Part shown: piece after piece, positions 1 to 9,640 of the stretch
Numbering within the stretch: the first letter of the stretch is position 1
Layout: every line of letters begins with the position of its first letter
Assembly: GCA_947284805.1 (NCBI GenBank)
Contig: OX369286.1
Span: forward strand, 8,554,372 to 8,618,371
Direction of reading: 5' to 3'
Origin: Coleophora flavipennella
Lineage: Eukaryota > Arthropoda > Insecta > Lepidoptera > Coleophoridae
DNA length: 64,000 bases
Position numbers and translations under genes: made by a program
Notes under the pieces: model-generated
Database searches by the model: none
The model's input: only the letters and a program-made list of their open reading frames with translations
What the model was told of the DNA's origin: nothing

Positions 1-9
1 TAACATATC

Positions 10-349
10 CAACCGCCTCCGTGGCGTAATGGTTAGCCCATTCGCTTCACACCAGAAGGTCACGGGCTCGATTCCCGGTGAGGTCAACTTGTAAGACTCG
101 GTTTGGTTGATGGTAGGGCATTTTCTAAGCCCGCCTGGGCTTGCTACCACCATTTTATCTAAGTTTTGCCGCCAAACATCAGTGTTAACAACATTGATGT
201 GTTCCGGCTTGAAGATAAGATAGCCAGTTCTGCATTGCGTTGGGGAATCTTGGTAAGCCCGCTTCCATCTTCGTCATCATCGTCACTTACCATCAGGTAA
301 GATAATGTCAAGGGCTTCCAAATTGTGAATAAAAAAAAACAAAGTTGAA
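10..349 (+). mobile_element. SINE-1 copy, tRNA-derived, near full length
   Basis: The 5' part resembles a tRNA gene with pol III box A (TGGCGTAATGG) and box B (a GGCTCGATTCCCGG-like segment). A body follows that recurs throughout the window (GTAGGGCATTTTCTAAGCCC, CTTGCCGCCAAACATCAGTG). The 3' end carries CATCGTCACTTACCATCAGG and an A-rich tail near 330-340. Other copies lie at 3961-4287, 15945-16205, 29786-30083, 41632-41952, 44870-45505, 48150-48478 and 51235-51555. It is a transposon, not a functional tRNA gene. Confidence 0.85.
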
Positions 350-549
350 AGATAGTTGTATACATTTAAACAAAGTTGGTATATACTTGTAGTTGTATAC
401 ATTTTTTACTGACTTCAAAAAAGGAAGTATTGAATTAGACTCGTATGTATGTAATATTGTTAAATTTGCCCAATTTTTAGGGTTTCGTACATCAAAAGGT
501 AAATACCGAACCATAATAGGATCACTCGAGCAGGACCTTAGTCCGAGTG
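350..549. other. Dispersed repeat fragments
   Basis: Short remnants only. The segment near 405-430 (GACTTCAAAAAAGGAAG) matches the repeat also seen at 8640 and 31135. The segment near 478-530 (GGGTTTCGTAC...) matches the repeat also seen at 46325 and 53100. No gene is seen. Confidence 0.5.
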
Positions 550-1075
550 GTTACTAGTTATGTCGGTTTTGACGCAATTATCAAAGGCGTTGGACGACTA
601 TATAGGGCAATCGTGCGGGAGCCGCGGGGCGGGTACATCCCGCTGGTCCATAGTTTTTGTTTGATCAGTCCAGCGGGAGAGTTCTTTGCGGGTAAGGAGC
701 GCGAGCCCGGTGATTAGTGATGTCGGCTTTGACGCAATTATCAAAGGCATTGGACGACTTTATAGGGAAATCGTGCGGGGGCAGCGGGGCGGGTGCATCT
801 CGCTCCTAGTCCATAGTTTCCGTTTGTTCAGTCTAGCGGGAAAGTTCATTGCGGGTAAGGAGCACGAGCCCTTGTAGTAGTGGTTACTAGTGATGTTGGC
901 TTTGACGCAATTATTAAAGGAGTTGGACGACTATATAGAGTAATCGTGCGGGGGCCGCGGGGCGGATACATCCCGCTGGTCCATAGTTTTCGTTTGTTCA
1001 GTCTAGCGGGAGAGTTCTTTGTGGATAAGGAGCACGAGCCATAGTGGTAGTGGTTACTAGTGATGTCGGTTTTAC
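550..1075 (+). repeat. GC-rich tandem repeat, about 3 units of 160-172 bp
   Basis: The unit runs from GTTACTAGTGATGTCGG through TTGACGCAATTATCAAAGG, TTGGACGACTATATAGG and a GC-rich block (CGCGGGGCGGGTACATCC) to GGTAAGGAGC. TGTCGG-type landmarks fall at 561, 721, 893 and 1064, giving spacings of 160, 172 and 171 bp. The short ORFs across it are by-products of the repeat. Confidence 0.85.
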
Positions 1076-1159
1076 CCCAATGGTCATCTGTTCTACTAGC
1101 TGTATCCTGTATCTGTAACCTGCGCACTGTCACTTTTCTTAGTTCAGTTTAGTCATTCT

Positions 1160-1325
1160 GTGAGCTAAGTTGGTTCCTTTGGTTCTCCTACGGATGTCCT
1201 CATTTCTGATTCAATCGCCTAGTGAAATTCCGAGCATAGCTCGTTCCATTGCCCTTTGGGTGAGCTTGAGCCTTCTTATGAAGCCCATAGTAAGCGATCA
1301 TGTCATTGGGTTTGGTAGCTTGGCA
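1160..1325 (-). mobile_element. RTE-type LINE fragment, RT C-terminal region
   Basis: On the minus strand this segment encodes remnants of the reverse-transcriptase C-terminal module found better preserved at 52260-52625 (motifs like LTMGLIRRLK and NEDIRRRT). An internal stop is visible in the RDRIRNEE-type region. A related fragment in the opposite orientation lies at 1456-1880, so the two form a diverged inverted pair. Confidence 0.75.
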
Positions 1326-1455
1326 TCTGCCCTTCACAATGTGCCCTTTTATTAATTCATTTAACTATAAATACTAGTACACAAATTGGTTATTCTTATT
1401 CTTTCTTATAATGTAGTCTAGTTATTATTATCTGATATTTGACTTCGACCAGTTT

Positions 1456-1880
1456 GTGTTTCCAGTCATGACATACGGAACTGAGACATGGTCGCTTACT
1501 ATGGGCCTCATAAGAAGGCTCAAGGTCACCCATAGGGCAATGGAGCGTGCTATGCTCGGAGTTTCTCTACGTGATCGAATCAGAAACGAGGAGATCCGTA
1601 GGAGAACTATAGTAACCGACTCTCAGAATTGCTAAACTTAAGGGGAAGTGGGCGGTGCACATAGCTCGTAGAACGGATGGCCGTTGGGTAGTAAAGTTCT
1701 CGAGTGGCGATCGCGCAACGGAAAACTTAGCGTATGCAGGCCTGCCACGCGGTGGACCGATGACCTGGTGAAGGTCGCGGGAAGCCGCTGGATGCAGGTA
1801 GCGCGGAACCGGTCGTCGTGAAAACCCTTGGGGGAGGCCTATGTCCAGCAGTGGACGTCCTTCCGCTGATCTGATGATCT
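1456..1880 (+). mobile_element. RTE-type LINE 3' fragment (endonuclease/reverse transcriptase C-terminus)
   Basis: The forward strand reads PVMTYGTETWSLTMGLIRRL, then RAMERAMLGVSLRDRIRNEE and IRRRT, then decayed remnants of the WTDDLVKVAGSRWMQ segment. This is the C-terminal region of the endonuclease-reverse-transcriptase ORF common in Lepidoptera. It is 5' truncated, with stops and frameshifts near 1620-1700. The 3' end falls near the TGATCTGATGATCTGAT tail, matching the GATGAT-type tail of other copies. Confidence 0.8.
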
Positions 1881-2317
1881 GATATTACACAACTTGGTAA
1901 TCACATAGGGGCTAGTGGCGTGTAATTGTAGGCGCGACGTTGGCAGTATCAGCCTTTCCCTATGGCTATGACGTACTGACAATAGACACAAATGGACGGA
2001 CGTGTTGAATTTATATGGGTTCCTTGGACCTCTTAAATAGGTATCTACGCAAACAAAGCCACGGTCAAAGTGTATATAGACCACAAAGTGTATATACACC
2101 CGACAGCAAAGAAAACCTCAATAACTTCCAAAATATTGTAACTAGCTTTATGAAACAAAAACTGTAGACAATTTCATAGTGCTTAAATAAAAATTTGTCA
2201 TAAAAATACAAGATTATAAAGTTTATTTTGAATCAAAGTAGGTTAAGAAAAATGACAATTTTTTACTAGATTTCAAAAAATGTGCTACGGTATCAAATGT
2301 GCAGTTTTCACGTATTT
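1881..2317. other. No gene seen
   Basis: AT-rich sequence with no ORF of coding character. GTATATAGACC and GTATATACACC occur close together near 2070-2100 but define no recognisable element. Confidence 0.4.
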
Positions 2318-3005
2318 TAGTATTTTGTATTACCATTACGAGCTATTAAATCAGCTTTTATACGGTTTGGCATGCTTTCCACAAGTTTTCTGAGGCGATG
2401 CTTAAGAATATTCTCCCATTCCTCTATTAGTGCTTCTTTCAGTTCTTGAAGCGTGTTTGGAGAGGAATTTCGCTGACGTACACGTCGTCGTCTCGCTTTC
2501 CTGATCTTCTGTAGACTCTTTGAATCCCATCGTGCTTGTATAGCAAAAATCTCGACTCGCCCGAAAACTTATCTGTCGATAGTCTTATTCATGTGTTCTC
2601 TAGCGTAACTCAGCCTTGAATTTCGATGCTGCCTTTCTAGTTTTGGACCATTGACGGGTCTAAATGTCTTCAAGTTTATTTCAGCAAGACGCCGCTTTAC
2701 TGTACACGTGCTTGCATTGCTCCTTCCAGCACGTAGAAGGTGATTTTTGACTTCGACAGCCGTTTGTAATCGATTTCTCAATATTGTGGACACCATATAT
2801 CGACCCTCCCGAGCTGTCGTCCACCTTGTTCGGCCTGTTCCTGGTCTGCATAATATATTGGATCCAGTCTCTTAAAATCGCTGGAGCATTCTTTGAACGG
2901 TTCATAGCGACACACCAACAGTTCTCGCTGTATAATACTAACTGCGCACGTCTTCCAGCATTGTCGGAAATCTGGTACACTCTTCAGGGGTTAGTGATAT
3001 GTTTT
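2318..3005 (-). pseudogene. Tc1-like transposase remnant with catalytic core deleted
   Basis: The minus strand encodes, in several frames, the N-terminal DNA-binding part of a Tc1-like transposase related to the copy at 18776-19794 (MVSTILRNRLQTAVEV, CTVKRRLAEINLK, RPVNGPKLERQHR). It then jumps to the extreme C-terminus (ALIEEWENILKHRLRKLVES, MPNRIKADLIARNGNTKY). The intervening catalytic DDE region, present in the other copy, is missing, and the N-terminal half carries stops and frameshifts. I see no clear terminal inverted repeats. It cannot encode an active transposase. Confidence 0.8.
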
Positions 3006-3149
3006 TAACTGAATTTGATCAGAATAATGAATTTCTGCACAAGAAATGCCCTATTTATATGACAGAATAGAAACAGATGGTGCCAAATTTCATAAGCAAA
3101 TTTTGAAAATCGTTTTTATATATGGTTTATATTACAATCATCAGAAAAA

Positions 3150-3450
3150 AATCATCACATCAGCTCATATATATTTCCCCACCTAGGGGCTTTGGCCTAC
3201 CTTGAATTAGGGCGATTGGGCCTTAGTCGACCATACGGGCCCAGTGCGGGTTGGTCAACTTTACACACAACCTTCGAGTTTCTTCGCAGATGTGTGCAGG
3301 TTTCTTCACGATGTTTTCCTTCACAGTAAGAGCGTCGGATAAACGTACATATGAGATCTAAATTCGAAAACACATTGGTACGTGGCAGGACTCGAACCAC
3401 GACCTCCTGGATAAGAGGTAGCGGCCCTCGCCTTGCGCCACGAACGCTCT
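3150..3450 (-). mobile_element. SINE-2 copy, minus orientation
   Basis: Read on the minus strand it has a tRNA-like head (box B GGTTCGAGTCC near 3390), then the body GTGAGGAAACCTGCACAC, CGACCAACCCGCACTGGGCC and TAGTCGACTAAGGC, ending near 3150-3170 with CATATATGAGCTGATGTG. It shares its architecture with the copies at 7715-8011, 14778-15080 and 60651-60975. Confidence 0.82.
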
Positions 3451-3817
3451 TAGAAAGAAATAAAAAGGTTTAACTCGTTCATTAACATATTTGTAATGAA
3501 ATAAACATTAATTTAGTTTTTATTTTGAAAGGATTGCTCAAATGTTTCCAAAGATATCGCATTTTTTGTAACCTACCCGTTTTCTTTGCGACCAGTGTGG
3601 ATCTACACAGATCGCTATTACCTACGTTCTCCTATGCTATTTCATACTGAAAACTGCACAGGAAATTGAAATGGGCGTGCCGTAGAATATTGGCGTTCAG
3701 CTTCCAATAATTCGACGGATGTTAGTCTGGAGGGGACTGGGAAGGCGTGTATACCGTAGTTAGGTGAATTACCTTTTACCTTTTAGATTTTTTTTCAGCG
3801 TTCCATACCCATATTGA
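3451..3817. other. No gene seen
   Basis: AT-rich intergenic sequence between two SINEs. No ORF or structured repeat could be supported. Confidence 0.4.
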
Positions 3818-3960
3818 CTCGGTGGTCCAGTGATCAGCACTCTTGCGTGCTGGGCCGAGACTTGTGGGTTCGATCCCCACTCAGGGTAAAACATTCGTGT
3901 GATGAACAGGTTTTTTTTTGCTCTGTGTCTTGGTGTTTGATATCTATACATGTATATACT
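3818..3960 (+). mobile_element. SINE-3 copy, tRNA-derived
   Basis: It starts GACTCGGTGGTCCAGTGATC (box A-like), carries GTGGGTTCGATCCCCACTC (box B) and continues with TTTGCTCTGTGTCTTGGTG and TATCTATACATGTATATACT. A second copy at 9017-9215 has the same order of motifs. Here it abuts the A-rich end of an inverted SINE-1. Confidence 0.75.
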
Positions 3961-4287
3961 AGCTTTTTTTTTATTCACAATTGGTAAGGCCTTGGCATCA
4001 TATTACCTATGGTAAGTGACGATGATGCCGAAGATGGAAGCGGGCTTACCAAGATTCCCCAACGCAATGAATAACTGGCTACCTTATCTTCAAGCCGGAA
4101 CACATCAATGTTGTTAACACTGATGTTTGGCGGCAAGACTTAGATAAGATGGTGGTAGCTAGCCAGGCGGGCTTAGAAAATGCCCTATCACCAACCAAAC
4201 CGAGTCTTACGAGTTGAACCCAAGGGGAATCGAACCCGCGACCTCCTGGTGTGAAGCGAATGGGCTAACCATTACGCCACGGAGGCG
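3961..4287 (-). mobile_element. SINE-1 copy, minus orientation
   Basis: It is the reverse complement of the copy at 10-349. The A-rich end appears as poly-T at 3961-3972, and the tRNA head lies at the right end (CCATTACGCCACGGAGGCG). The box B complement GGGGAATCGAACCC is near 4225. Confidence 0.85.
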
Positions 4288-4732
4288 TTTAAAGCTGTTT
4301 CCCGCGGTTTCACCCGCAACGTTTCTATGACTTTTCGACGTTCTTTAGCAAAGCGCGAGCGTGTAAATAAGTAGCCTATGTGTTAACCCAGGTCCTAATC
4401 TGTCTACCTACCATATTTCAGCCAGATCCGTTCAGTATTTTTTGCGTGAAAGAGTTACAGATAGATAGATAGATAACACGTTTATTTGTCACTGCAATCA
4501 CACACATATTATTACACTCATACATAATATAAAATAAAACATAACAAATTAAAAAAAACAAAAAATAATAATAATACAAAAACATATTATGTGTGTTGCA
4601 GTAGTACAAAAGGGCCGTGACTCAGTGTGTTGATTTGCTCTTGCGAGCAATACACTGGTAATTCTGCCACAGCCCGAACATACATCCATACATTCTTACA
4701 AACTTTTGCGCTTATAATATTAGTAGGATTTA
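4288..4732 (-). mobile_element. Small Helitron-like element, interrupted
   Basis: On the minus strand it begins TCCTACTAATATTATAAGCG near 4731 and ends GGTGAAACCGCGGGAAACAG at the left. This layout recurs at 15313-15534, 33924-34153, 39582-39812, 51567-51723 and 59748-59992. Complete copies start TC, end CTAG and have a GC-rich hairpin before the end, as in non-autonomous Helitrons. About 190 bp of unrelated AT-rich sequence including (GATA)n (roughly 4458-4660) splits it. Confidence 0.7.
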
Positions 4733-4740
4733 AGCGTATA

Positions 4741-4948
4741 CAGGGTATTTTATTGGTCGACAACGCCCCTTTAATGAGAGCTTCTATTCATGAAACTGAA
4801 CAACTTTCCCCAAGGAACACTTTTGACGTCTACATGCAAAATTTGTCCATTTTATTGCGATTTTTGCAAAGTTGTAAAAAAAAAGTGGTTCATTGTCATG
4901 AGTAGAAGCTCTATTGGAAAGGACATTGTTGGCCAAAACAACACCCTT
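4741..4948. mobile_element. CAGGGT MITE (TA-flanked, ~75-bp terminal inverted repeats)
   Basis: The left end, CAGGGTATTTTATTGG, and the left subterminal GAGAGCTTCTATTCATGAAA pair with the right-hand GAGTAGAAGCTCTATTGG and ACAACACCCTTTATA. The element is flanked by TA. Relatives lie at 12269-12957 and 18071-18416, with fragments at 44512-44790 and 54195-54370. Confidence 0.75.
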
Positions 4949-5191
4949 TATAAGTATGTACACATATCAATTTTTCATATAAAACTGGGTTTTCTGAAGA
5001 ACTTTAATAAATACTTAAGACATGTGTTGGGGTAGAAACTTCGCGATGATCAAGTGCTAGTTTATACCTTCTCAATTCTAATAAAGTAATTTATATCAGT
5101 CTTTATTGTAAAAACGCGCGGAAAATGAAAATTGTGTTTTTTTATTGTAATAGAAAATGGCACAGATTGTATGAAATTATATAGTAGAACA

Positions 5192-5253
5192 TTTTTTTTA
5201 CCTTCTCAATTCTTATAAACATGGGTTTATAAGAATTGAGAAGGTAAAAAAAA
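5192..5253. repeat. Perfect hairpin, 29-bp arms, 4-nt loop
   Basis: The left arm contains ACCTTCTCAATTCTTATAAA and the right arm its exact reverse complement, separated by ATGG. A diverged half copy (TACCTTCTCAATTCTAATAA) lies upstream at 5066-5085. Confidence 0.9.
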
Positions 5254-5301
5254 AATTAGTACATGATATTTTGTGTTAGGACATCCTTTTAAGTGAAAAA
5301 C

Positions 5302-5371
5302 ATCTGTTTGTTTGTTTATTTATACTTAGTGTACTTTTGTACACTAAGTATAAATAAACAAACAAACAGAT
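5302..5371. repeat. Perfect hairpin, 33-bp arms, TTTT loop
   Basis: Arm 5302-5334 (including TATTTATACTTAGTGTAC) is the exact reverse complement of arm 5339-5371, with only TTTT between. It is unrelated in sequence to the hairpin 50 bp upstream but shares its very short loop. Confidence 0.92.
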
Positions 5372-6052
5372 CAAAATAGAAGTAAATACATTTAACATTA
5401 AAATGTTCATTGCTCGATTTAGGAAATCAAAAGTTTACATATAAGAGAAACAGGAGAAACTAAACAAATAATAAAAAAACTATAAATCGTATGGTGTGTA
5501 AGTGTGTGTTTTGTGTGTTTATGTGTGTACTCGTTAATATAGCATTTGCCCATCTTGAAAGTTTTATACCCTGTACTGCACATGTCCTAAGTATTTTTTT
5601 ATAGTTTTTCAAGAAACCATGTTTAACATGAAAATTTTTAAAATAGCCCTAGGTAATGTTGAGCAGTACATGTCAATGTCTGGTTTCCATAGCACAGGGA
5701 ATCCTAGTTTGGGCTAAATAAGCGAGTATGATTAAAATACTGCTCTGGGATTTTTGTTTCGAATTCAACATATTTCTCTTATTTAAGATTCAATAGACAC
5801 AGTTACTTATTAACTCAGAGCAATATCAGTCTATGCTTCAATCTCGCCTGTTTAAACTTCCCCGACCTTCTACTAAAACTTCTTTCGGCCATCGGTTCAA
5901 AGCTTTTATTTTCCCCTTTATTTATAACAAAATAGTAAGACTTACTGATATCAAGCTCTGCACAACTAGAGAGAGTAAAATAAAAATAAATAATGTAATT
6001 TCTACATGGACATACAATGAAACAGAAGATTTTTTGAGAGTAATGACTCGAT
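5372..6052. other. No gene; one SINE-3 tail fragment
   Basis: AT-rich sequence. A fragment of the SINE-3 3' end (GTTTCCATAGCACAGGGAAT) lies at about 5680-5720. The overlapping short ORFs at 5815-6063 on both strands show no family motif. Confidence 0.4.
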
Positions 6053-6158
6053 GACACACACACACGCCCTCACACACACCCACACACATCACACACACAC
6101 GAACACACACACACACACATCACACACAGACACACATCACACACACACACACACACTT
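6053..6158. repeat. (CA)n microsatellite, interrupted
   Basis: About 100 bp of CA repeats with interruptions such as CACACCCTC and ATCACACAC. Confidence 0.9.
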
Positions 6159-6204
6159 TATATTAAGCATGACTATGTTTATTAAGTTTAAATTTAAAAT
6201 TTTA

Positions 6205-6360
6205 GTTTTATTCTTTACTGTCGGCTTACCTTAAGCATGGAAATTGTTTGCACTCACGGCCCCTACGATACAGGCTTAGCCTAGTGTAGGGACCACCGCG
6301 TTCTATAAATTTACTTGTATTGTATTTTTTCCTGGCAAATAAATAAATAAAAAATAAAAA
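6205..6360 (+). mobile_element. LINE 3' end fragment with AAATAAATAAA tail
   Basis: The string CCCCTACGATACAGGCTTAG, then CTAGTGTAGGGACCACC and a TGGCAAATAAATAAATAA tail resembles a 3' untranslated end of a lepidopteran non-LTR element. A related GGCCTAGCCTAGTGTGGGGT piece is at about 53515. No coding part remains. Confidence 0.55.
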
Positions 6361-6392
6361 TAAAAAACTAACTAAACGGGACGAAAGTCTTA

Positions 6393-6530
6393 TATCAGCT
6401 CATATACTTCCTCACCGAGGGGCTCGAGCCTTCCCTGAATCAGGGCGATTGGGCCTTAGTCGACCACGCGGGCCCAGTGCGGGTTAGTCGACTTCACACA
6501 CAACCTGCGAGTTTCTTCGCAGGAGACCGA
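6393..6530 (-). mobile_element. SINE-2 fragment, 3' half
   Basis: It contains the reverse complement of the SINE-2 body (GGGCGATTGGGCCTTAGTCG, GGGCCCAGTGCGGGTTAGTC). It is truncated at the right, where RTE LINE sequence begins directly. Confidence 0.75.
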
Positions 6531-6655
6531 TGGTCTGGTTAGGGTCACGGGAAGCCTCTGGATGCGGGCAGCGCAGGTCCGGTCGTTGGGGAAATCCTTG
6601 GGGATGGGGGGGATGGTTGGAGCAGTGGACGTCTTTCCGTTAATATGATGATCAT
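6531..6655 (+). mobile_element. RTE-type LINE 3' end fragment
   Basis: It reads GAGACCGATGGTCTGGTTAG, GCCTCTGGATGCGGGCAGCG and AGCAGTGGACGTCTTTCC, the last ~120 bp of the RTE ORF and 3' end. It is joined without a gap to the preceding SINE-2 fragment. Confidence 0.75.
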
Positions 6656-7714
6656 ATTACCACTGAAAAACAAATGATAGCCACCGTCTGATGACTACTG
6701 TCAGCTGTTCAATCTGTCAGCTGTCACTATTCGACCAGTGACTGACTGACTATATGTGTAACGCTTTACAGTAAGAGTGAGTCAGTTAGTTAGTGATAAG
6801 CGTAAACATACAGGTGAATTTTTGAAATGAGGCAGTAATGACAGTAAGGTACCTTAATCGTTGCGGCTCCAGGAAAATGTTTCAGGAGACTCGCCTTTTT
6901 AAGATATTTTGACCTTCATTTACAAATTTTAAAATGGGAAATTTATACAAAAACTTTTTATAACGCCAATTAATCCCCTTTCTTATAAGAAACTGTAACA
7001 ACCCTAAAGATGCATACTTAAAAAAAAACTTAAGACATGTCTTAGAACTTCGCGATGTTCAATTAGGGATGACGACAGCTCAGAAATAAATTATGAACTC
7101 TTAAATTATGAACACCGTACTGTCAATTTCCGATTTTCTTTTCTACTTATGCGCGACCATCAAACACCACATTAATCTTCGTGCATGTGACGGACTCCTG
7201 ATTGCTACGGTGAATGACAATAATCCTGCCCCCCATAGTAATTTAATGCATTTTACACGGAGAGCACTGAAGCGGGTTTTAGGGGGATCGCAACAGACAC
7301 GGGGCAAACCATAGAGGCATTACTAAATACCACCCTAAAGCGGGGTACACCGTTACCGCCGCTGCGAGTGTTAATGGACCGGATAAGACTAGAGAACTAT
7401 AGAAATATCAGAAATCACAACTAATCAATTTGTATAATGAGTCTTTTTTTTTTCAATTTACATTGTGTTTCTTGAAGGAAATTGTTAACGGGCCATACAC
7501 TACACTTGTTACACCCTGTACGAAATGACCTCATTTGTGGCAAATAATAGGTGCGCGGTGCGCATACCGCTAGAGTCAAAATCAAATCAAAAATCATTTA
7601 TTTTAAAACACACACTTTTCTATCATACGCAGATTATAATGCATTAGAGCGGGAAAAATATAATATTCATTAATATGTATTTACTTGATTTAATCATGGA
7701 TATATCTATTTAAA
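6656..7714. other. No gene seen
   Basis: Mixed unique-looking sequence. The segment GACAGCTCAGAAATAAATTA near 7075 recurs near 49260 and is repeat-derived. The 68-codon ORF at 7108-7314 shows no recognisable motif. GTAACAACCC/GTTACACCC-type fragments define no element. Confidence 0.4.
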
Positions 7715-8011
7715 GCGTCGGTGGCTCAACCGGTAACGATTCGTTCCTCCAAACCAGAGGTGCCAGGTTCAAATCCGGACGGCCAATGTACCAATGAGTT
7801 TTTCGAAACTTACGTACATAACTCACCGATTGCTTTAACGGTGAAGGTAAACATCGTGAGGAAACCTGCACACACCTGCGAAGAAACTCAAAGGTTGTGT
7901 GTGAATTCGACCAACCCGCACTGGGCCCGCGTGGTCGACTAAGGCCCGATCGCCCTAATTCAGGGTAGGCTCGAGCCCCTCGGTGGGGACGTATATGAGC
8001 TGATAGATGAA
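7715..8011 (+). mobile_element. SINE-2 copy, near full length
   Basis: tRNA-like head: GGTGGCTCAACCGGTAACG (box A region) and AGGTTCAAATCC (box B). The body runs ATTGCTTTAACGGTGAAGG, CGTGAGGAAACCTGCACAC, CACTGGGCCCGCGTGGTCG and CGGTGGGGACGTATATGAGC to TGATAGATGA. Confidence 0.87.
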
Positions 8012-9016
8012 TCATGAACTGTGAACGGAGCCCGATCGGGTGGCTCCACAGATTTGAATGTATAGACACGCAGCCTGATTGGGCTGCGCCACAGTTGAAA
8101 GGTTAAGAATAGTCAAAAAAACTTGTTGACTATTAAAAATAATATCATGATTCAGATTATAGTCTCAGGTAAAATGGTATTTGTCATAGAATTAACATAA
8201 TATTATGTCTTTGTCAATTACATAATCTAGTCTCTATATATATATATATATAAAATTCTTATGTCACGGTGTTAGTAGCCATACTCCTCGGAAACCTTAC
8301 TCAGTCTCGAATAGGATATATATATTTAAATTACATTTCTTAAATTCAAATTATGCCTGTTTTTAGGTTTTTACATGATGTTTATACTTATAATGAATTG
8401 ACTAGCAACGGTTAAAATATTGATTACTTTGAACTAATTCTGTAACGACTCACGTGATCGCATCTGATAGATTGCGCAAGAGTGGTAGCAAAAGCTTTAA
8501 ACATGTGTTCGGCCGCGTATGGCCACCTTTTTAACGTGTAGCAGCAACTATGGTACTTTTTGCTAATTTCATATAAAAAATATCTAAAGGTTATCTACAG
8601 CAGCAATGTGCATTGTGAAAATTAAATAAGGTATTTTTTCAACCGACATCCAAAAAGGAGGAGGTTCTCAATTCGACTGTATGTTTTTTTATGTGTGTTA
8701 CCTCAGAACTTTTGACTGTGCAAACCGAATATTACGATTCTTTTTTTATTTGAAAGTTAGTGCTTCCCGTGTGAAAAAATTAACAAAAACCAAAAATAAT
8801 AATGAAACAATGTACTAAGTTGTTGCGATGGAAGTCGGTTTTTTAACGTGTTTATTATATTTTTAATTATTTAAACAGACTATATAACTATTTAAACAGA
8901 CTGATCTGAATATTCTTTAGGTATTTTTATTTATTTAAACTAGGTCAAAAGGTCATAAATATAATAAAAAACGGCCAAAGACTTAAGTTAAAATAATGAA
9001 ATGAATTTATTTACTG
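8012..9016. other. No gene; short repeats
   Basis: A (TA)n run at about 8236-8254 and a fragment of the widespread repeat CCGACATCCAAAAAGGAGG at about 8643. The rest is AT-rich with no coding signal. Confidence 0.4.
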
Positions 9017-9215
9017 ACTCGGTGGCTCAGTGGTTAGCTTTCTTGACTGCTGATTCGAGAGTTGTGGGTTCAATTTGTTTGCTCTGTGTCTGGGTGTTTA
9101 ATATCTATATATTATGTATGTACTTAAACGTATTTATATCAGTCTCTGGTTCCCATAACACAGGGAATCCTACTTTGGGGCCAGATGACCATGTGTAAAT
9201 CACACATGGTCATCT
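9017..9215 (+). mobile_element. SINE-3 copy ending in a 14-bp hairpin
   Basis: It starts GACTCGGTGGCTCAGTGGTT with a degenerate box B (GTGGGTTCAATTTG), then TTTGCTCTGTGTCTGGGTG and CCATAACACAGGGAATCC. The 3' end contains AGATGACCATGTGT at 9183-9196 and its exact reverse complement at 9202-9215, with a 5-nt loop. Confidence 0.72.
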
Positions 9216-9640
9216 GTTCCAGAATATTTATTTATTTAATAAATAACTTTTTACAGCATATTAATATAAAATTAATCGTTTTAACTCTAAATAGTATTTT
9301 TATTGACACGCCTTATAAAAAAGTGAGCAATGTTAGTTAGGTACCCTATTGACCTAACTAGGTTCAGAGGCCAGCACATCAAGCTAGACACACGTGTAGT
9401 GCGATTCGGATCCATACGCGTTCGGCATAAGAACGGTACAAAGTCCAAAGTGTCTTGCTTGATGTGCTGCCCTGAGTACCTGTTTGGTTTCATCATAATC
9501 TTCATATTGTGCAATAAAGTTTTTGATACATTAAACCAGTGAGGTATGATGCAAAACAAAAAAACCAGCCAAGTGTGACTCGGTGACAAGTGTAACTTCA
9601 GTACCACCAGACACCAGAAGAAGAACTCACAGAACATGCT
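9216..9640. other. No gene assigned; inverted motif
   Basis: GCCAGCACATCAAGCTAGAC near 9372 and GTCTTGCTTGATGTGCTGCC near 9452 are near reverse complements about 80 bp apart. They explain the overlapping ORFs on both strands (9287-9637 minus, 9330-9542 plus). Neither ORF shows a known domain. Confidence 0.4.

Noticed and set aside
10..90. tRNA gene predicted from box A and box B at each SINE head
   Set aside because: The same head is followed by the same non-tRNA body at many loci and cannot fold as an intact tRNA; these are SINEs.
6053..6158. ORF of Cys/Val repeats on the minus strand (5922-6116)
   Set aside because: Translation of the (CA)n microsatellite.
7710..8069. 119-aa minus ORF as a gene
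   Set aside because: It lies wholly in SINE-2; similar ORFs at 51936-52172, 60789-61010 and 63502-63879 derive from the same body.
9287..9637. 116-aa minus ORF as a membrane protein gene
   Set aside because: Hydrophobic stretches exist, but the ORF lies in repeat-like sequence with an inverted motif, has no domain I recognise and overlaps an ORF on the other strand.
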